Assembly: GCA_003963005.1 (NCBI GenBank)
Contig: RXJW01000055.1
Span: 45,098 to 109,097 of the forward strand
DNA: 64,000 nucleotides
Direction of reading: 5' to 3'
Origin: Burkholderiales bacterium
GTDB taxonomy: Bacteria; Pseudomonadota; Gammaproteobacteria; Burkholderiales; Burkholderiaceae_C
Shown here: positions 36,042 to 46,441 of the stretch, piece by piece
Layout of the letters: each line of letters begins with the position of its first letter
Position numbering within the stretch: position 1 is the first letter of the stretch
Position numbers and translations under genes: made by a program
The notes under the pieces: generated by a model
Seen by the model: only the letters and a program-made list of their open reading frames with translations
What the model was told of the DNA's origin: nothing
The model's database searches: none

Positions 36042-36437
36042 TCAGGACGACCAGTCGGCCACCAGCGCAGCCTGCCGCTGTGCCGACAAGACCAGCTCGC
36101 ACCGCAGGCCGGCCGCTGCCCTGCCGGTGCCGGCGCCGTAGGTCAGCGCGCGCGCCTCACATTCGCGGTCGCGCCAGGCCAGCCACGCGGCCTGCGCGGC
36201 TTCCAGCGCGGGCAGCACCGGCAGGCTGCCGTCCTGTGCATCATGCGCGCGCCAGTCGGCTCGCAGCCGGTCCAGCGTGCGGGCCAGTTCGAGGTCCTGG
36301 GCTGCCAGCCGCCGCACCAGGCAGGCGTTGACCGCAGGCGTCGTGGGCTCATCGGCACAGGGCAAGGGTTCTTGCGCCGCGGCGAGGGCGGGCAGCAGCA
36401 GGGCCGCGAGCCACGGCGGCAGGAAACGACGGTTCAT
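36042..36437 (-). CDS. LprI-like (DUF1311) secreted small protein
   Basis: 131 residues with a signal peptide (about 1-22, ending LAAAQ). The mature part has the DUF1311 pattern: CADEPTTPAVNACLVRRLAAQDLELARTLDRL, then LEAAQAAWLAWRDRECEA, with paired cysteines. The family includes the mycobacterial lysozyme inhibitor LprI and many periplasmic proteins of unknown role. An upstream in-frame start (17 codons) lacks a signal-peptide structure and was rejected. It is convergent with the esterase gene. Confidence 0.82.
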   Translation of the reverse strand: MNRRFLPPWLAALLLPALAAAQEPLPCADEPTTPAVNACLVRRLAAQDLELARTLDRLRADWRAHDAQDGSLPVLPALEAAQAAWLAWRDRECEARALTYGAGTGRAAAGLRCELVLSAQRQAALVADWSS

Positions 36438-36514
36438 GGGCGTCACGTAGAAATGGAACCAGCCCGCGATGCTGGCAGCCGGGCCCACCGGACGCCACGG
36501 AAAATGTCCTCCGT

Positions 36515-39133
36515 TCAGTGCAGCGGCACTGGGGATGCGAGATCGGTCAGCGGTGCCGGAGCCGGCCAGCAGGACGCTTGGGCCTGGTCGCTGTCGAGCT
36601 CCAGGGCCTGCAGGCTGAACGCGCGCAGCAGGGCCGCCAGCGGGTTGACAGGGGGCGCGAACTTCGGGTCCAGCGCCCGGTCGATGCTGTCGGCCAGCCC
36701 GTGCAGGTGTGCCCGCCGGATGCGGTCGCCCTGACCGGCCGCTGCCGCGATCTGGGCTTTCATGTCGCGCAGCTCCGCGCGGATGACCGCCTCGCCGTCG
36801 TCGATGCCGAACAGGTTCAGGCCGCCCAGGCGCTGGGTCAGCGTGTCGACATACGCCCGCTGCAGGTTGCGGCGCTGCGCCGTGATCGGCGCGCCGCCGG
36901 CCAGCTCACCGAACACGCCCCGGCGCAGGTCGCCCAGGTAGTCGTCCAGCCGGTAGGCGCGGCTGCCAAGCTGGGCCTCCTGGGCCACGAGCCGCTGCGT
37001 GCGGGCCGGTGCCAGCAGCTGACGCAGCAGCGCACGCTGATACACGCTCGGCCACAGCTGGGGCTCCGACGGCCGCAGCCGCTGCATCACCACGGGATCG
37101 AGCAGCCATTGCGGCGTGGCCAGCAGTTGCTCGGTCAGGAACTTCACCGCCCGTGCCTGCCGTTCGCGCGGCACCGGCGTCGAGATGGCGCCCGGCTGGT
37201 CGTTGTGCTTGTTCTGCACCTCGTAGCTGCCGACGATGGTGACGACATGGTTGAGCTCCTGCACCCACTGCACCCAGGTGGCGCGGTAGAGGGTTTCGAG
37301 CGTCAGGTCGTCCTTGCCGTCCTCGGGCGCGATGGCGGGCAGCATCTTGACGACGCGCTGCAGGTTCTTCAGGCCCAGGGTCGTCGCGCCGACTGCATCG
37401 GCATCGCCCACGGCCTCCATGTTCTCGCCGACGTCGCCGCCCTCGGCCTTGGGCGCACTGAATCGCAGCCAGGGCGTGGTGACCTGCTCGCGCGCCCACA
37501 GGTTGAGCTGCTGGCGCTCGTCGGCCGGCGTCGCGGCGCTCGGGATGGGCGCGTAGCCCCAGCGCACCGCGAACACGTCGTAGGGCCCGATGCGCGGGAT
37601 GAGCTGGGCCGGCTCGATGCGGTCCTCGGGCTGCACGACGTAGTTGAAGCGGGCGTAGTCCATCACTGACGGCGTGTGGCCCATCGTGCGCAGCCATTGC
37701 GGGTCGCGCAGCTTTTCCAGCGGGTAGAGCGAGCTGGCCTTCATGTTGTGCGGCAGGCCGAGCGAATGCCCCACCTCGTGCGTGACGACGCTGGCCACCA
37801 GATCACCCATCAGCTCATCGGGCAGCGGCAGCGTGCGGGCGCGCGCGTCCAGCGGCCCGACCTGGGTCACGTACCAGTCGCGCTGCAGCTGCACGATGTT
37901 GTGGAACATGACGATGTTGGCGTTCAGGATCTCCCCGCTGCGCGGATCGGCCAGGTGCGGACCGTAGGCATTGGCCGTTGGCGACGGCACCCAGCGGATG
38001 ATGCTGTAGCGCACGTCCTCGGGGTCGAACTCGGGGTCCTCCTCGGCGGTCGGGAAGGGCCGGGCCTGCACCGCGTTCTTGAAGCCGGCCGCCTCGAAGG
38101 CAAGGTTCCAGGCCTCGACGCCCTTCTTGACGTAGGGCACCAGTGCCGTCGGCGTGGCCTTGTCGATGTACCAGACGATCGGCTTGACCGGCTCGCTGAG
38201 CACCGCCGCCGGGTCTTTCTTCTCCAGGCGCCACCGCGTGATGACACGCTCACGGCGGGCCTCCTGCAGGCCGTCGCCGAAGTCGGTGCGCGCCACGCTG
38301 AAGAAGCCGATGCGGTCGTCCATCAGCCGCGGCTTCATCGGCTCCGTGGGCAGCGCCACGATGCTGAAGGCGACATTGACCGACGCGCTGCGCGCCGGCT
38401 GCATGGGCGCAGCCACCGGAACGCCGGGCATGGCGGGCGCGGGCGCGGCCGTCACGTTGTAGGTCTGCACCGCATCCACGCGCACGCTGCCAGGAAAGGC
38501 CTTGGCCTTCTCGACGTAGCTACGGCTGGAGTCCAGGTTGCCGCGCACGAGTGCGCGGGCGCTGAAATCGCCCACCTCGGTGTTGAACAGCCGCGTCACC
38601 TCGATGACGGGCGCACCGCCCTTGGCGAAGGCCTCCACCGGGAACACCGCCAGGATCGCATCGCGCTGCGACTGGCGCACCGCCTCGGCCAACACATTGT
38701 GCGGAGCCGTGACGGCACCGTGCGAGACAAGCTGGAGCAGCACGCGGTTTTGATGGCGCACGAAGCGCAGCACGTCCTGGTTCAGCGTGCGGCCGACGTG
38801 TTCCTGCCCCGACGGCACGGCCGTCGCGTTGGCCACCATCAGCAGCGGCTGCTCCAGCACCGCGGGCGGGATCTCGAAGTACAGCTTGTTCTTGAGCGTG
38901 TGGACCTTCAGCAGACCGTCCTGCGTCTTGGCATCGGCTGTGATGACCTTGTCGTAGGGCTTGGGGTCGGAGGGGTCAGGCGGCGTGACCGCCGGAGCGG
39001 AGGCGGCGCGCACGGGCGCGGCAGGCGCCGACGCGGCCGAAGCGGCTGGCGTGGGCGGTGTCTGGGCTGTCGCCGCCAGCGATCCCGCCATCAACCAGGC
39101 GCCCAGCAGGCGGCGCAGTGACCTCGTGTTCAT
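36515..39133 (-). CDS. Secreted zinc-dependent metalloprotease (DUF5117/DUF5118, met-zincin)
   Basis: 872 residues from MNTRSLRRL, chosen because gaggga lies at good spacing; a signal peptide ends at SLAATAQ. The order is a DUF5118-like N-terminal segment, DUF5117 domain (KLYFEIPPAVLEQPLLMV onwards) and a metallopeptidase core with VTHEVGHSLGLPHNM near residue 450 (HExxHxxGxxH) and a downstream Met-turn-like VMDYARFNY. These large periplasmic proteases are common in Bacteroidetes and Proteobacteria; substrates are unknown. It has no operator of the xylan regulon and looks unrelated to it. Confidence 0.9.
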   Translation of the reverse strand: MNTRSLRRLLGAWLMAGSLAATAQTPPTPAASAASAPAAPVRAASAPAVTPPDPSDPKPYDKVITADAKTQDGLLKVHTLKNKLYFEIPPAVLEQPLLMVANATAVPSGQEHVGRTLNQDVLRFVRHQNRVLLQLVSHGAVTAPHNVLAEAVRQSQRDAILAVFPVEAFAKGGAPVIEVTRLFNTEVGDFSARALVRGNLDSSRSYVEKAKAFPGSVRVDAVQTYNVTAAPAPAMPGVPVAAPMQPARSASVNVAFSIVALPTEPMKPRLMDDRIGFFSVARTDFGDGLQEARRERVITRWRLEKKDPAAVLSEPVKPIVWYIDKATPTALVPYVKKGVEAWNLAFEAAGFKNAVQARPFPTAEEDPEFDPEDVRYSIIRWVPSPTANAYGPHLADPRSGEILNANIVMFHNIVQLQRDWYVTQVGPLDARARTLPLPDELMGDLVASVVTHEVGHSLGLPHNMKASSLYPLEKLRDPQWLRTMGHTPSVMDYARFNYVVQPEDRIEPAQLIPRIGPYDVFAVRWGYAPIPSAATPADERQQLNLWAREQVTTPWLRFSAPKAEGGDVGENMEAVGDADAVGATTLGLKNLQRVVKMLPAIAPEDGKDDLTLETLYRATWVQWVQELNHVVTIVGSYEVQNKHNDQPGAISTPVPRERQARAVKFLTEQLLATPQWLLDPVVMQRLRPSEPQLWPSVYQRALLRQLLAPARTQRLVAQEAQLGSRAYRLDDYLGDLRRGVFGELAGGAPITAQRRNLQRAYVDTLTQRLGGLNLFGIDDGEAVIRAELRDMKAQIAAAAGQGDRIRRAHLHGLADSIDRALDPKFAPPVNPLAALLRAFSLQALELDSDQAQASCWPAPAPLTDLASPVPLH

Positions 39134-39201
39134 GCTTTCCCTCGACGGCGGCACCCAGCCCCGTTGAGCGGATCATAGGCAGGCCGCCTTGCGCTGCGCC
39201 G

Positions 39202-42200
39202 TCACCAGGGCTTGAAGCGCCCGGTGATGTGAAGAAGCCCCATGAACTGGAGCAGGCCGTCGTAGTAGCGCCAGCGGCCGGTGGGAGGCTCCAGCGCCCA
39301 GAGGTCGTCGACAAAGCGGCGGCCGAGCGCCGGCTCCACCAGCAGCGCCGCCACGGCATTGCAGGCGATCAGGCCGGTGGACGCCTCGTCGTTGAGCGGC
39401 TTGCCGTCGAGCGTGTAGAGATGCGGGTAGGGCTTGCCGCCCGGCCCCTGCGCGGCAAAGAACGACAGCAGCCGCCGGCTCAGCCCGGCGGCCTCCGGGT
39501 GGTGCCCCCACCAGGCCTCGTCGACACTCCAGTTCACCGCCGTGCGGAAGGCGTCGTACCGGAAGTCCTCATGGCCTTCGTGCACGTGCGGGCGGCCGTC
39601 GAACTCGGCGTAGTCCGGCGTGAGGCCGGTGCGCGGATGCGCAGCCTGGGTGAAGTAGGCCCGGCTGATCGCCGCGATCTCGGCCCAGCGCCGGCGGTCC
39701 TGCGCGTCCTCGGCACGGCGCGCCCACAGCTCGTAGAAGGCCGGCAGGTGGTAGGACGGGTCGCTGAAGTCCGCCGCATCCCCGATGGGCACGAACACCA
39801 CCTGGCCGTGGCGGGGCGAGAACATCGCGCGCACGCCGTCCACCACGCCGCCGTTCATCGTCTCCTTGTGCAGCATGGTGCGCAGCAGGGCCTGCGCCTG
39901 GGCGTTGTAGTCGTACAGGCCGGAGCCGTTGCCCCAGCGGCTGGCGGCCATCAGCAGAGCCGTGGCGAAGTAGGCCTCACCGTCGGACGCCGGCACGGCG
40001 TCATGCGTGCATCCACTGGGCAGGCACTGCCAGCGGAAGTAGCCCTGGCGCGGCCCTGCGGCGTAGCGCATGTGCGTGGCCGCCCAGTTCCAGAGCGCAT
40101 TGAACTCGGCCTGGCGGTCCATCTGCACGGCGATCATCATCCCGTAGGACATGCCCTCGCTGCGCACGTCGGCATTGCCCACATCCAGCACGTAGGCGGC
40201 CGGGCCGTCGCGGGTGGGAGCGGCCGGGTAGACCACGCGCTGCTGCGGCCCGCCCTCGAAGAGCGACTGCCAGTAGCGCGCCAGCTTCGCGGAGATCGCC
40301 GCCTCGGTGATGTCGGGGCGCAGCTCGCGCAGCAGGTTGCGCGGCGGCCTGGCTTCGGCCGCACGGGGCGGCGTGGTCTCCACGACGAGCCGCTGCAGCA
40401 CGATGTTGTCGTCCAGCCGCCAGACGCGCACCTGATGCCGGCCGGCGCTCACGCCGTCGAAGCGCGCCGTCAGCACGGCGTTGTTGTCGATCACGGCGCG
40501 CACCCAGTCCTTTTCCTCCTGGCGGTTCTCGGAGCCCGGCGTCGGGATGAGCTGCAGCCTGAGCACCTGCGGTGGCCGCTCGTCCAGGGACACGGCGACC
40601 TGCAGGCCGCCCGCATGGCGGGTGTCCAGCGTGGGCAGCAGATGCAGCTGGACGATCGCATCCCCCGCGGCGAGATCCACGTCGTACGCCACATGCACGC
40701 CGTCAGCGACCGTGGTGGGCGGCTGGCCCTGCGGCCAGGCCACGAGCGCGCCGGCGTGCTGACCCAGGTTCGGGATGGCCGTCCAGCGGACACCCCGCGC
40801 GCCCACGCTGCGGCTGAAGGCGGTGGCCTCGATCACCGTCACCCCCGGGCGATGGCTGTCCGTCACGAGGCGTAGCTGGCGCGCCACGGCGGCTGCCTCT
40901 GCAGCACCCGGCACGCGCTGCACGGCCGGCATGATGTTGCGGTCGGGCTGCTGCCAGCTCGTGTAGCCGATGTGGGTCTGCAGCATCATGCCGGCCCATT
41001 TGCCGCCGGCGAGGGCGTGGTACTCGTCGGTGAGCGCCTGGTCGCGTGCGAAGGCGGCCTCGGCCTGGTCGGCAAACACGTTGGCCCGGGCGTCACCCGC
41101 CGCGGCGAGCCGCTGGTTCCAGGCCACGGCGAAGTAGAGGCGGTACAGATTGGCCAGCGCGCGCACCGGGTGCTCGACGAGCTGGAACCAGGCTTCGCGC
41201 TGCGCCGCCGGCAGCGTCGCCTGCACACGGTCCACGCGCGCTTCAAGGGCCGCCCACGCCGCCACGTGGCGACCGAACTCGCCGCCCTCGAGCCGGTCGG
41301 CGCTCGCCTCGCCCAGCGCAAAGCTGCGCGCGTCCAGCAGCTCCGGCTTGCGGCGCGCGGCGTACTGGCCGTAGCGGGTCAGGATCTCGCCGATCTCCTC
41401 GGCCTGCGCCGGCCCGAAGGTGCGCGCCGCCCAGTCGCGTGGGTAGGCGGCGAGTGCGGCGGGCGTCATGGCCTGCGGCGCCCAGGCCATGTCCAGGAAG
41501 AAGCTGATCGGGAACTCCATCGGCTTGATGTCGCCGACGTTGACGATCCACAGCGCCTGCGCCCCGCTCGCGCGGGCCAGGTCCATCTGCTGCCAGACCT
41601 TCTCGATCGCGTTGGTGTTGAGCCACTTGTAGTTGCGCGGCGCCCCCACGTAGTCGAAGTGGTAGTACACGCCGTAGCCCCCGGGGCGCGGACGGCCGGG
41701 CGGCGGCAGGCGGCGGATCTGGCCCCAGTTGTCGTCGGCGAACAGCAGCAGCACGTCGTCGGGCACCTGCATGCCTTGGTCGTGATAGTCCTGCACCTCC
41801 TTGTACAGCGCCCAGACCTGCGGCGTGCGCTCGGCCGGCTGGCGGGTCACGTCGGCGATGAGCCGGCGCTGGTCGGCGACGATGCGCTCCAGCAGCGCGA
41901 TCGCGGTGCCTTCGCTCATCGGCTCGTCGCCGTCGCCGCGCATGCCGAGGGTGACGAGGCTGTCGAAGGCCGACCCGTCCGGCCGCCCCATCAGGCGCTC
42001 GATGCCGCCGCGCCAGAACTCGCGCAGGCGCGGCGCGTTCTTCGTGTAGTCCCAGGCGCCGCCCTGGACGCGGGCCCATTCATCGTGCGCACGGCTCATC
42101 GGCTCGTGGTGCGAGGTGCCCATCACGACGCCCATCTCGTCGGCCAGGGCCAGGCTGCGGGGGTCGTCTGCGGCGAAGGCGCGCGGCGCCCACATCGCCG

Positions 42201-42927
42201 GCCAGAGGTAGTTGCCCTTGAGCCGCAGGATGAGTTCGAACACGTGTGCATAGAACGCCGAGTTCGCACCGCCGAACTTCGCGTTCGCCCAGGTGCTCAA
42301 GGCGGGCGCTTCATCGTTGATGAAGATGCCGCGGAACTTCACGCCCGGCTGGTCCTCGCGGGCGCCGGGCGCCAGATAGAGCTCGGCCCGCCGCGGGATG
42401 GGCACGTCGGCCCACCAGTGCCACGGGCTCACGCCGAGGCGGGCGGACAGGTCGTAGGTGCCGAAGACGGCGCCACGGCGGTCCGCCCCCGCAATCACGA
42501 GCGCCGCCGGCACACCCGGCCACGGCGCGGGCACCACCACCTGCCGGTAGGCCTCCCACCGGCCGGCCAGACCGGCCAGGTCCTCGCGCGCCAGCTTGCC
42601 GCGTCGCACGAGGTCGTCCAGCAGCGGGCTGCGGCCCGACTGCGCGATCAGCACCAGCGCTCCGGCCGCCGCGTCCGGTGCCGCGAGCAACTGCGAGGGC
42701 GCGCCCGCCACCCGCGCCAGATCGGCCACCAGGCTGCGCCCGGCATGACGCAAGGCGGCATCCGCAGTCGGCTCGACGACGACACGCGCCGGCTGCCCGG
42801 CCCTGACCAGGGCCAGCCCCTGGCCCGGATCGCGGTCGCACACGGACAACGGCACGTCGCATGCGGAGGCGGCCACGTGCAGAAGGGCAGCACCCAGGGC
42901 GAGCGCCGAGCGGATGATGAAATGCAT
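39202..42927 (-). CDS. Fused GH115 alpha-glucuronidase and GH8 exo-oligoxylanase-like enzyme
   Basis: 1241 residues with a signal peptide (about 1-22). Residues about 30-855 form a GH115 xylan alpha-1,2-glucuronidase: [58 protein letters not shown], and the [16 protein letters not shown] block, then a C-terminal beta-sandwich. From about 862 ([23 protein letters not shown]) to the end is a GH8 domain like reducing-end xylose-releasing exo-oligoxylanase (Rex): the acid Glu in [11 protein letters not shown] near residue 923, then [25 protein letters not shown] and DDASTGL-like ([15 protein letters not shown]). No stop separates the halves. GH115 acts on internal MeGlcA branches, which complements GH67. 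Operator D precedes the gene. Confidence 0.92.
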   Translation of the reverse strand: MHFIIRSALALGAALLHVAASACDVPLSVCDRDPGQGLALVRAGQPARVVVEPTADAALRHAGRSLVADLARVAGAPSQLLAAPDAAAGALVLIAQSGRSPLLDDLVRRGKLAREDLAGLAGRWEAYRQVVVPAPWPGVPAALVIAGADRRGAVFGTYDLSARLGVSPWHWWADVPIPRRAELYLAPGAREDQPGVKFRGIFINDEAPALSTWANAKFGGANSAFYAHVFELILRLKGNYLWPAMWAPRAFAADDPRSLALADEMGVVMGTSHHEPMSRAHDEWARVQGGAWDYTKNAPRLREFWRGGIERLMGRPDGSAFDSLVTLGMRGDGDEPMSEGTAIALLERIVADQRRLIADVTRQPAERTPQVWALYKEVQDYHDQGMQVPDDVLLLFADDNWGQIRRLPPPGRPRPGGYGVYYHFDYVGAPRNYKWLNTNAIEKVWQQMDLARASGAQALWIVNVGDIKPMEFPISFFLDMAWAPQAMTPAALAAYPRDWAARTFGPAQAEEIGEILTRYGQYAARRKPELLDARSFALGEASADRLEGGEFGRHVAAWAALEARVDRVQATLPAAQREAWFQLVEHPVRALANLYRLYFAVAWNQRLAAAGDARANVFADQAEAAFARDQALTDEYHALAGGKWAGMMLQTHIGYTSWQQPDRNIMPAVQRVPGAAEAAAVARQLRLVTDSHRPGVTVIEATAFSRSVGARGVRWTAIPNLGQHAGALVAWPQGQPPTTVADGVHVAYDVDLAAGDAIVQLHLLPTLDTRHAGGLQVAVSLDERPPQVLRLQLIPTPGSENRQEEKDWVRAVIDNNAVLTARFDGVSAGRHQVRVWRLDDNIVLQRLVVETTPPRAAEARPPRNLLRELRPDITEAAISAKLARYWQSLFEGGPQQRVVYPAAPTRDGPAAYVLDVGNADVRSEGMSYGMMIAVQMDRQAEFNALWNWAATHMRYAAGPRQGYFRWQCLPSGCTHDAVPASDGEAYFATALLMAASRWGNGSGLYDYNAQAQALLRTMLHKETMNGGVVDGVRAMFSPRHGQVVFVPIGDAADFSDPSYHLPAFYELWARRAEDAQDRRRWAEIAAISRAYFTQAAHPRTGLTPDYAEFDGRPHVHEGHEDFRYDAFRTAVNWSVDEAWWGHHPEAAGLSRRLLSFFAAQGPGGKPYPHLYTLDGKPLNDEASTGLIACNAVAALLVEPALGRRFVDDLWALEPPTGRWRYYDGLLQFMGLLHITGRFKPW

Positions 42928-42978
42928 GCTGAAGGTCTCCACGCGGCAGCGCCTGCGTGGGACGCACCGTCGCTCTTG

Positions 42979-42994
42979 ATGGTCGCGCAACCAT
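42979..42994. promoter_or_regulatory. LacI-family operator, regulon site D
   Basis: ATGGTCGCGCAACCAT, 51 nt upstream of the GH115-GH8 start, has symmetric outer arms ATGGT/ACCAT. Confidence 0.8.
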
Positions 42995-43045
42995 AAGGAT
43001 GGCGGGGAAATGCGGAAAGCACGCCAACGGCGATGGCGTCGATGT

Positions 43046-43061
43046 ATGGTAGCGTAACCTT
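43046..43061. promoter_or_regulatory. LacI-family operator, regulon site E
   Basis: ATGGTAGCGTAACCTT, 59 nt upstream of the aldose epimerase start and 51 nt from site D. The close pair between divergent genes could support looping or cooperative repression. Confidence 0.72.
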
Positions 43062-43120
43062 TTCAAGATTCGCCGTGCCGTGACGCACGCGCCCGGCGCG
43101 CTGCCCCCGACACTGCTGCC

Positions 43121-44140
43121 ATGTCCCTGGACCCACACACCCCCTTCACGCTGGGCCCGCCGGACGGCCTGCAGATCGACGTCAGCCCCTTCGGTGCGCG
43201 CTGGCTGTCCTGCCGGGTGCCCGTGACGGGCGGCGGGCGGCGCGAAGTCATCCTCGGCCATGCGACGCCGGCCGCCCATGCCCAGGAGCCCGGCTTCTTC
43301 GGCGCGGTGGTGGGGCGGTTCGCGAACCGCATCGGCGGGTCGACGTTCCGCCTCGACGGGCAGACCCACCGGCTGACGGCCAACGAAGGCGCCAACCAAC
43401 TGCACGGCGGGCCGGACGGCTTCGACCGCCGGGTGTGGACCGTGCGCGACCACGGCCCGCTGCACCTGCACCTCGCGCTGCAGTCGCCCGACGGTGACCA
43501 GGGCTACCCCGGCGCCGCCGAGGTCGAAGCGGTCTACCGTGTGGACCCGGCCCAGGCCAGCCTGACCCTGAACTTCACGGCCACCGTCACGGCGCCCGGC
43601 CCGGTGAACCTGACGAGCCACCCCTACTTCAACCTCGACGGCGGCACGGCACCGGTCCTCGACCATCGCCTGCAGGTGGCCGCCCACCACATGCTCCCGG
43701 TGCGGCCCGACATGATTCCCACGGGCGACGTGGCGCCGGTGGCCGGCACACCGTTCGACCTGCGCACGCCGCAGCGCCTCGGCGACGGCCTCGGCCAGGG
43801 CGAGCAGCAGCGCCTGGGCAGCGGCTACGACCACTGCTTCGTGCTCGACACCGACGCCGCCCGCGGGGAGACGCCCGCAGCCACGCTGACCTCGAGCGAC
43901 GGCCAGCTGGCCATGCAGCTGTTCACCGACTACCCCGGCCTGCAGGTCTGCAGCGGCAACTTCGTGCACCACGCCCGCGGCCGGGACGGCCAGCACTTCC
44001 CGCGCCACGCCGGCATCGCCCTGGAGCCACAGTTCTTCCCCGACGCCCCGAACCACCCGGCGTGGGCCGGTCAGGGCTGCATCGTGCGGCCGGGGCAACC
44101 GCTCGCGCGGTGGATGCGAGTGGTGTTCGCCGCGGGCTGA
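43121..44140 (+). CDS. galM: Aldose 1-epimerase (mutarotase)
   Basis: 339 residues of the GalM family. FGAVVGRFANRIGGSTFRLDG is the conserved N-terminal block; the catalytic His is in LTSHPYFNLDGG and the catalytic Glu in GIALEPQFFPDAPN. It interconverts alpha and beta anomers of free sugars, in the cytosol. Divergent from GH115-GH8 and preceded by operator E, it probably prepares xylose (XylA uses one anomer) or other released sugars. Confidence 0.92.
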   Translation: MSLDPHTPFTLGPPDGLQIDVSPFGARWLSCRVPVTGGGRREVILGHATPAAHAQEPGFFGAVVGRFANRIGGSTFRLDGQTHRLTANEGANQLHGGPDGFDRRVWTVRDHGPLHLHLALQSPDGDQGYPGAAEVEAVYRVDPAQASLTLNFTATVTAPGPVNLTSHPYFNLDGGTAPVLDHRLQVAAHHMLPVRPDMIPTGDVAPVAGTPFDLRTPQRLGDGLGQGEQQRLGSGYDHCFVLDTDAARGETPAATLTSSDGQLAMQLFTDYPGLQVCSGNFVHHARGRDGQHFPRHAGIALEPQFFPDAPNHPAWAGQGCIVRPGQPLARWMRVVFAAG

Positions 44141-44981
44141 GCAGGCCGCGTGGCCTGACGCCGGCCTGATCGCGCGGGCACAGGCCTGCGCCCGCTCACG
44201 CCTTCAGCACGGGCCGCAGCAGGGCTCCCCGGTCGCATCGCTGCCGGCGCTGGCTGGCACGGGCTGTCGGTGATGGCTGTCATTGACCAGGGCACTGGTG
44301 TTGCTCTTTCACGGACGGCAACGCTGCAGCGGTTGCTGCCGATCGCACCGCTCGTTTCGCAGGCCCGGTCTTGGCCAGGAGTGGTCGGCTGCGGAGGTCT
44401 GCATTCGCGGATATCGGGATGGCCGTGGGGGTGTGCTCGACGAAAAGGCCGAGCGTCGCTCAAGCGGGCGGTGGGGCGGGCCTGATGCGCAAGTCAAGGA
44501 GGAGGGCCGCGTAGCGGACCGGGGGACATGGAGCATCAGGCCCGCCCCGCCGCCCGCGCCCATCCCGTCGACGAAGTGGATGTATGGGAGAACCGCTGGG
44601 GTGAATGGCGGGTCGTGTACCGCCGTTAAGCATCCTAGGCATCAAGCTATCGAGTGACTGCTTGCCCGCCCCGAATTCCGTAGAACAAAAGACCGCAACC
44701 GGTCGGTACCGTCCGATCGTGGCGCGCTTCGCGAGCGGCAGCAATCAGCCTCATCCAGTCATCACCAGCACTGAAGTTCAGCGACGCCGCAATCCGCACA
44801 TCGCATCACACCCGGATGCGAGGCACCCGTCCACGTCACAAGCCTCGGCTCTGACGCCCGTTCCTGTCCGCGCAGGCTGAGGGTCCGCAACGTCGAAGCG
44901 CCCCTCCACGCCGGGGCAGCCAACTCACGCACACGGCGTGGCCATCCGCCATCGCGCCTGGGGTGGCGTGGCCGCCCAACG
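44141..44981. other. 840-nt region without a convincing gene
   Basis: Short frames on both strands have no protein-like composition or ribosome binding sites. Base composition falls well below that of the neighbours in places (for example 44625-44700). The one clear structure is the 25-bp inverted repeat at 44464-44557. It may be a remnant of a mobile or decayed segment. Confidence 0.6.
44464..44557. repeat. Long near-perfect inverted repeat (25-bp arms, 24/25)
   Basis: Arms at 44464-44488 and 44533-44557 match as reverse complements at 24 of 25 positions, around a 44-nt spacer that itself holds a small stem (ccgc-gta-gcgg). A stem of this length would form a stable cruciform or RNA hairpin. 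There is no T tail and no adjacent transposase or integron integrase, so its nature is open. Confidence 0.75.
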
Positions 44982-45431
44982 CTACCGGATCCGCGTGAGC
45001 CTGAAGAAGCCGAGGTCGGCACTCCCCCCGAGCCCAAGGCTGAAGTAGCGGCCCACGACGGGTGGGGCTGCAAGACGCCCTTGCAGCAGCGCATAGCCAT
45101 CGCAGATCTCGACGCTGCCGAGGGTCAGCGTCTGCGCGTCGATCCCGTAGGCGAGTGAGTCGGCCACGGGAAAGAAGCGGCTGTCCGTGGTGGCCATCGC
45201 GTCGATCGCCAGGCGCCGCCACTGCAGGTCTTTGCCGGTCCTGGGATTCACGAGACCGAGGCAGGACGGTGCCAGTTCAGGCATGAAGCGAACCGTGAAC
45301 GTCGCCTTGACGTCTCGGTGAAGGTTCTGCACCTCCAGGCGCCACTGCCCCGACAGATCATGCGCGGCAGCGGCCAGGGGCGCCCACAAGGCGATGGCCA
45401 GCCCAATTGCCGGGCTGCGCAACGGCGTCAT
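44982..45431 (-). CDS. Hypothetical secreted protein
   Basis: 149 residues from MTPLRSPAIGL, giving a signal peptide (about 1-23, ending LAAAAHD). The mature protein reads SGQWRLEVQNLHRDVKATFTVRFMPELAPSCLGLVNPRTGKDLQWRRLAID and looks like a small beta-rich (lipocalin/calycin-like) domain, without recognised motifs. It lies 44 nt downstream of the sterol desaturase gene on the same strand, so the two are likely co-transcribed. No clear ribosome binding site was seen. Confidence 0.65.
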   Translation of the reverse strand: MTPLRSPAIGLAIALWAPLAAAAHDLSGQWRLEVQNLHRDVKATFTVRFMPELAPSCLGLVNPRTGKDLQWRRLAIDAMATTDSRFFPVADSLAYGIDAQTLTLGSVEICDGYALLQGRLAAPPVVGRYFSLGLGGSADLGFFRLTRIR

Positions 45432-45475
45432 GTCAGCGATCGCGGCGCAGGCCTGGAGGACGACCCGCACGAGGC

Positions 45476-46237
45476 TCAAAGGCTGAGCCTTGCCTTCTCG
45501 TCGCCGTCCCGGTTCACGTCGCGCATCGCCAGCATGGCCAGCCAACGCCTGCCGCGGTGGCGTGCGAAGCCCACGGTCACGTCACGTTCGACGGGTGCGG
45601 CATACGTTCCGAACAGGTGGTCCCAGAGCGGAAAGTCGCTGTAGTTGCGGGCATGCGCGTCGCGCTCGTGGTGCAGCAAGTGGGCCTCGGGCCGCTGCCA
45701 GAGGAGCCCCGTCCAGGCGGGCGTGCGCATGTCGAGGTGCTGGTAGAGGCTGGCCCAGAAGCCGAACAGCCCGGCCCACGCCGCGGCGTGTGGCGTCGCG
45801 TTGGTGAGGCCCGCCGCAAGCAGGGCGCCGAGCACGCCCTGCATCAAGGTGTCCACGGGATGGAAGAGCATGGCCGACGAGACATCGACTCGCGCGGCGG
45901 CGTGATGCAACTGGTGTCCGGCGCGCCAAGCCCAGTCGAAGTAGTGCATGAAGCGGTGGAAGCCGTAGTTGATCAGGGTAGTCAGCACCCAGACCGGGAA
46001 GAAGGCCAGGCTGCCCCAGCCTGAAAGGTCGATGAGAGCCATCGGCGGCAGCAGCGGCACGATCAGGAGCGGAAAACCCACGAAGCCTGCCAAGGACAGC
46101 CCGAAGGCTGCCAGGCCGATCCAGCGCCATCGCGCGACGACGGGCAGCGGACGACCGGAAGGCATCGCCGCCTCCAGGCCCAGCGCGGCAAAGTAGCTGG
46201 CCACGATGGCCAGAAGGATGGCAAGGTCAAAGTCCAT
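45476..46237 (-). CDS. Sterol desaturase/fatty acid hydroxylase-family membrane protein
   Basis: 253 residues with four or five transmembrane segments. The di-iron histidine clusters are present: FHRFMHYFDWAWRAGHQLHHAAARVD (HxxxH and HxxHH types) and QHLDMRT ... AHLLHHERDAHARNYSDFPLWDHLFGTY, the classic C-terminal box. Members hydroxylate or desaturate lipids using O2. The start MDFDLAILLAIV was chosen because the 31 upstream codons are not membrane-like. Lipid substrate unknown. Confidence 0.9.
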   Translation of the reverse strand: MDFDLAILLAIVASYFAALGLEAAMPSGRPLPVVARWRWIGLAAFGLSLAGFVGFPLLIVPLLPPMALIDLSGWGSLAFFPVWVLTTLINYGFHRFMHYFDWAWRAGHQLHHAAARVDVSSAMLFHPVDTLMQGVLGALLAAGLTNATPHAAAWAGLFGFWASLYQHLDMRTPAWTGLLWQRPEAHLLHHERDAHARNYSDFPLWDHLFGTYAAPVERDVTVGFARHRGRRWLAMLAMRDVNRDGDEKARLSL

Positions 46238-46441
46238 GAAGGCGCCCCCCGTCGCAAGCCGGTCAGATCGACGTTGATGTCGAGTCCCCGCATTCTGCCG
46301 CGGCAGGCCCCGGCTGACGCAGCAACGCACGCCGCGAAGACCTCGCCGCCTTGCCCTCGTCGAACCGCGTGCAAGATCCGCCCGCGGTCACTGTCGTCGG
46401 GCGGAGCCGCCGCCCAGTCCCCGGCTGGCCAGCACCGGATG

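Noticed and set aside
40972..42996. A 674-codon open frame on the plus strand
   Set aside because: It is antisense to the GH115 domain and is low-complexity His/Gln/Arg/Val-rich.
44270..44880. Three short frames (44270-44485, 44283-44657, 44605-44880) in the gene-free pocket
   Set aside because: Composition is not protein-like, there is no ribosome binding site, and two of the frames cover the inverted repeat.
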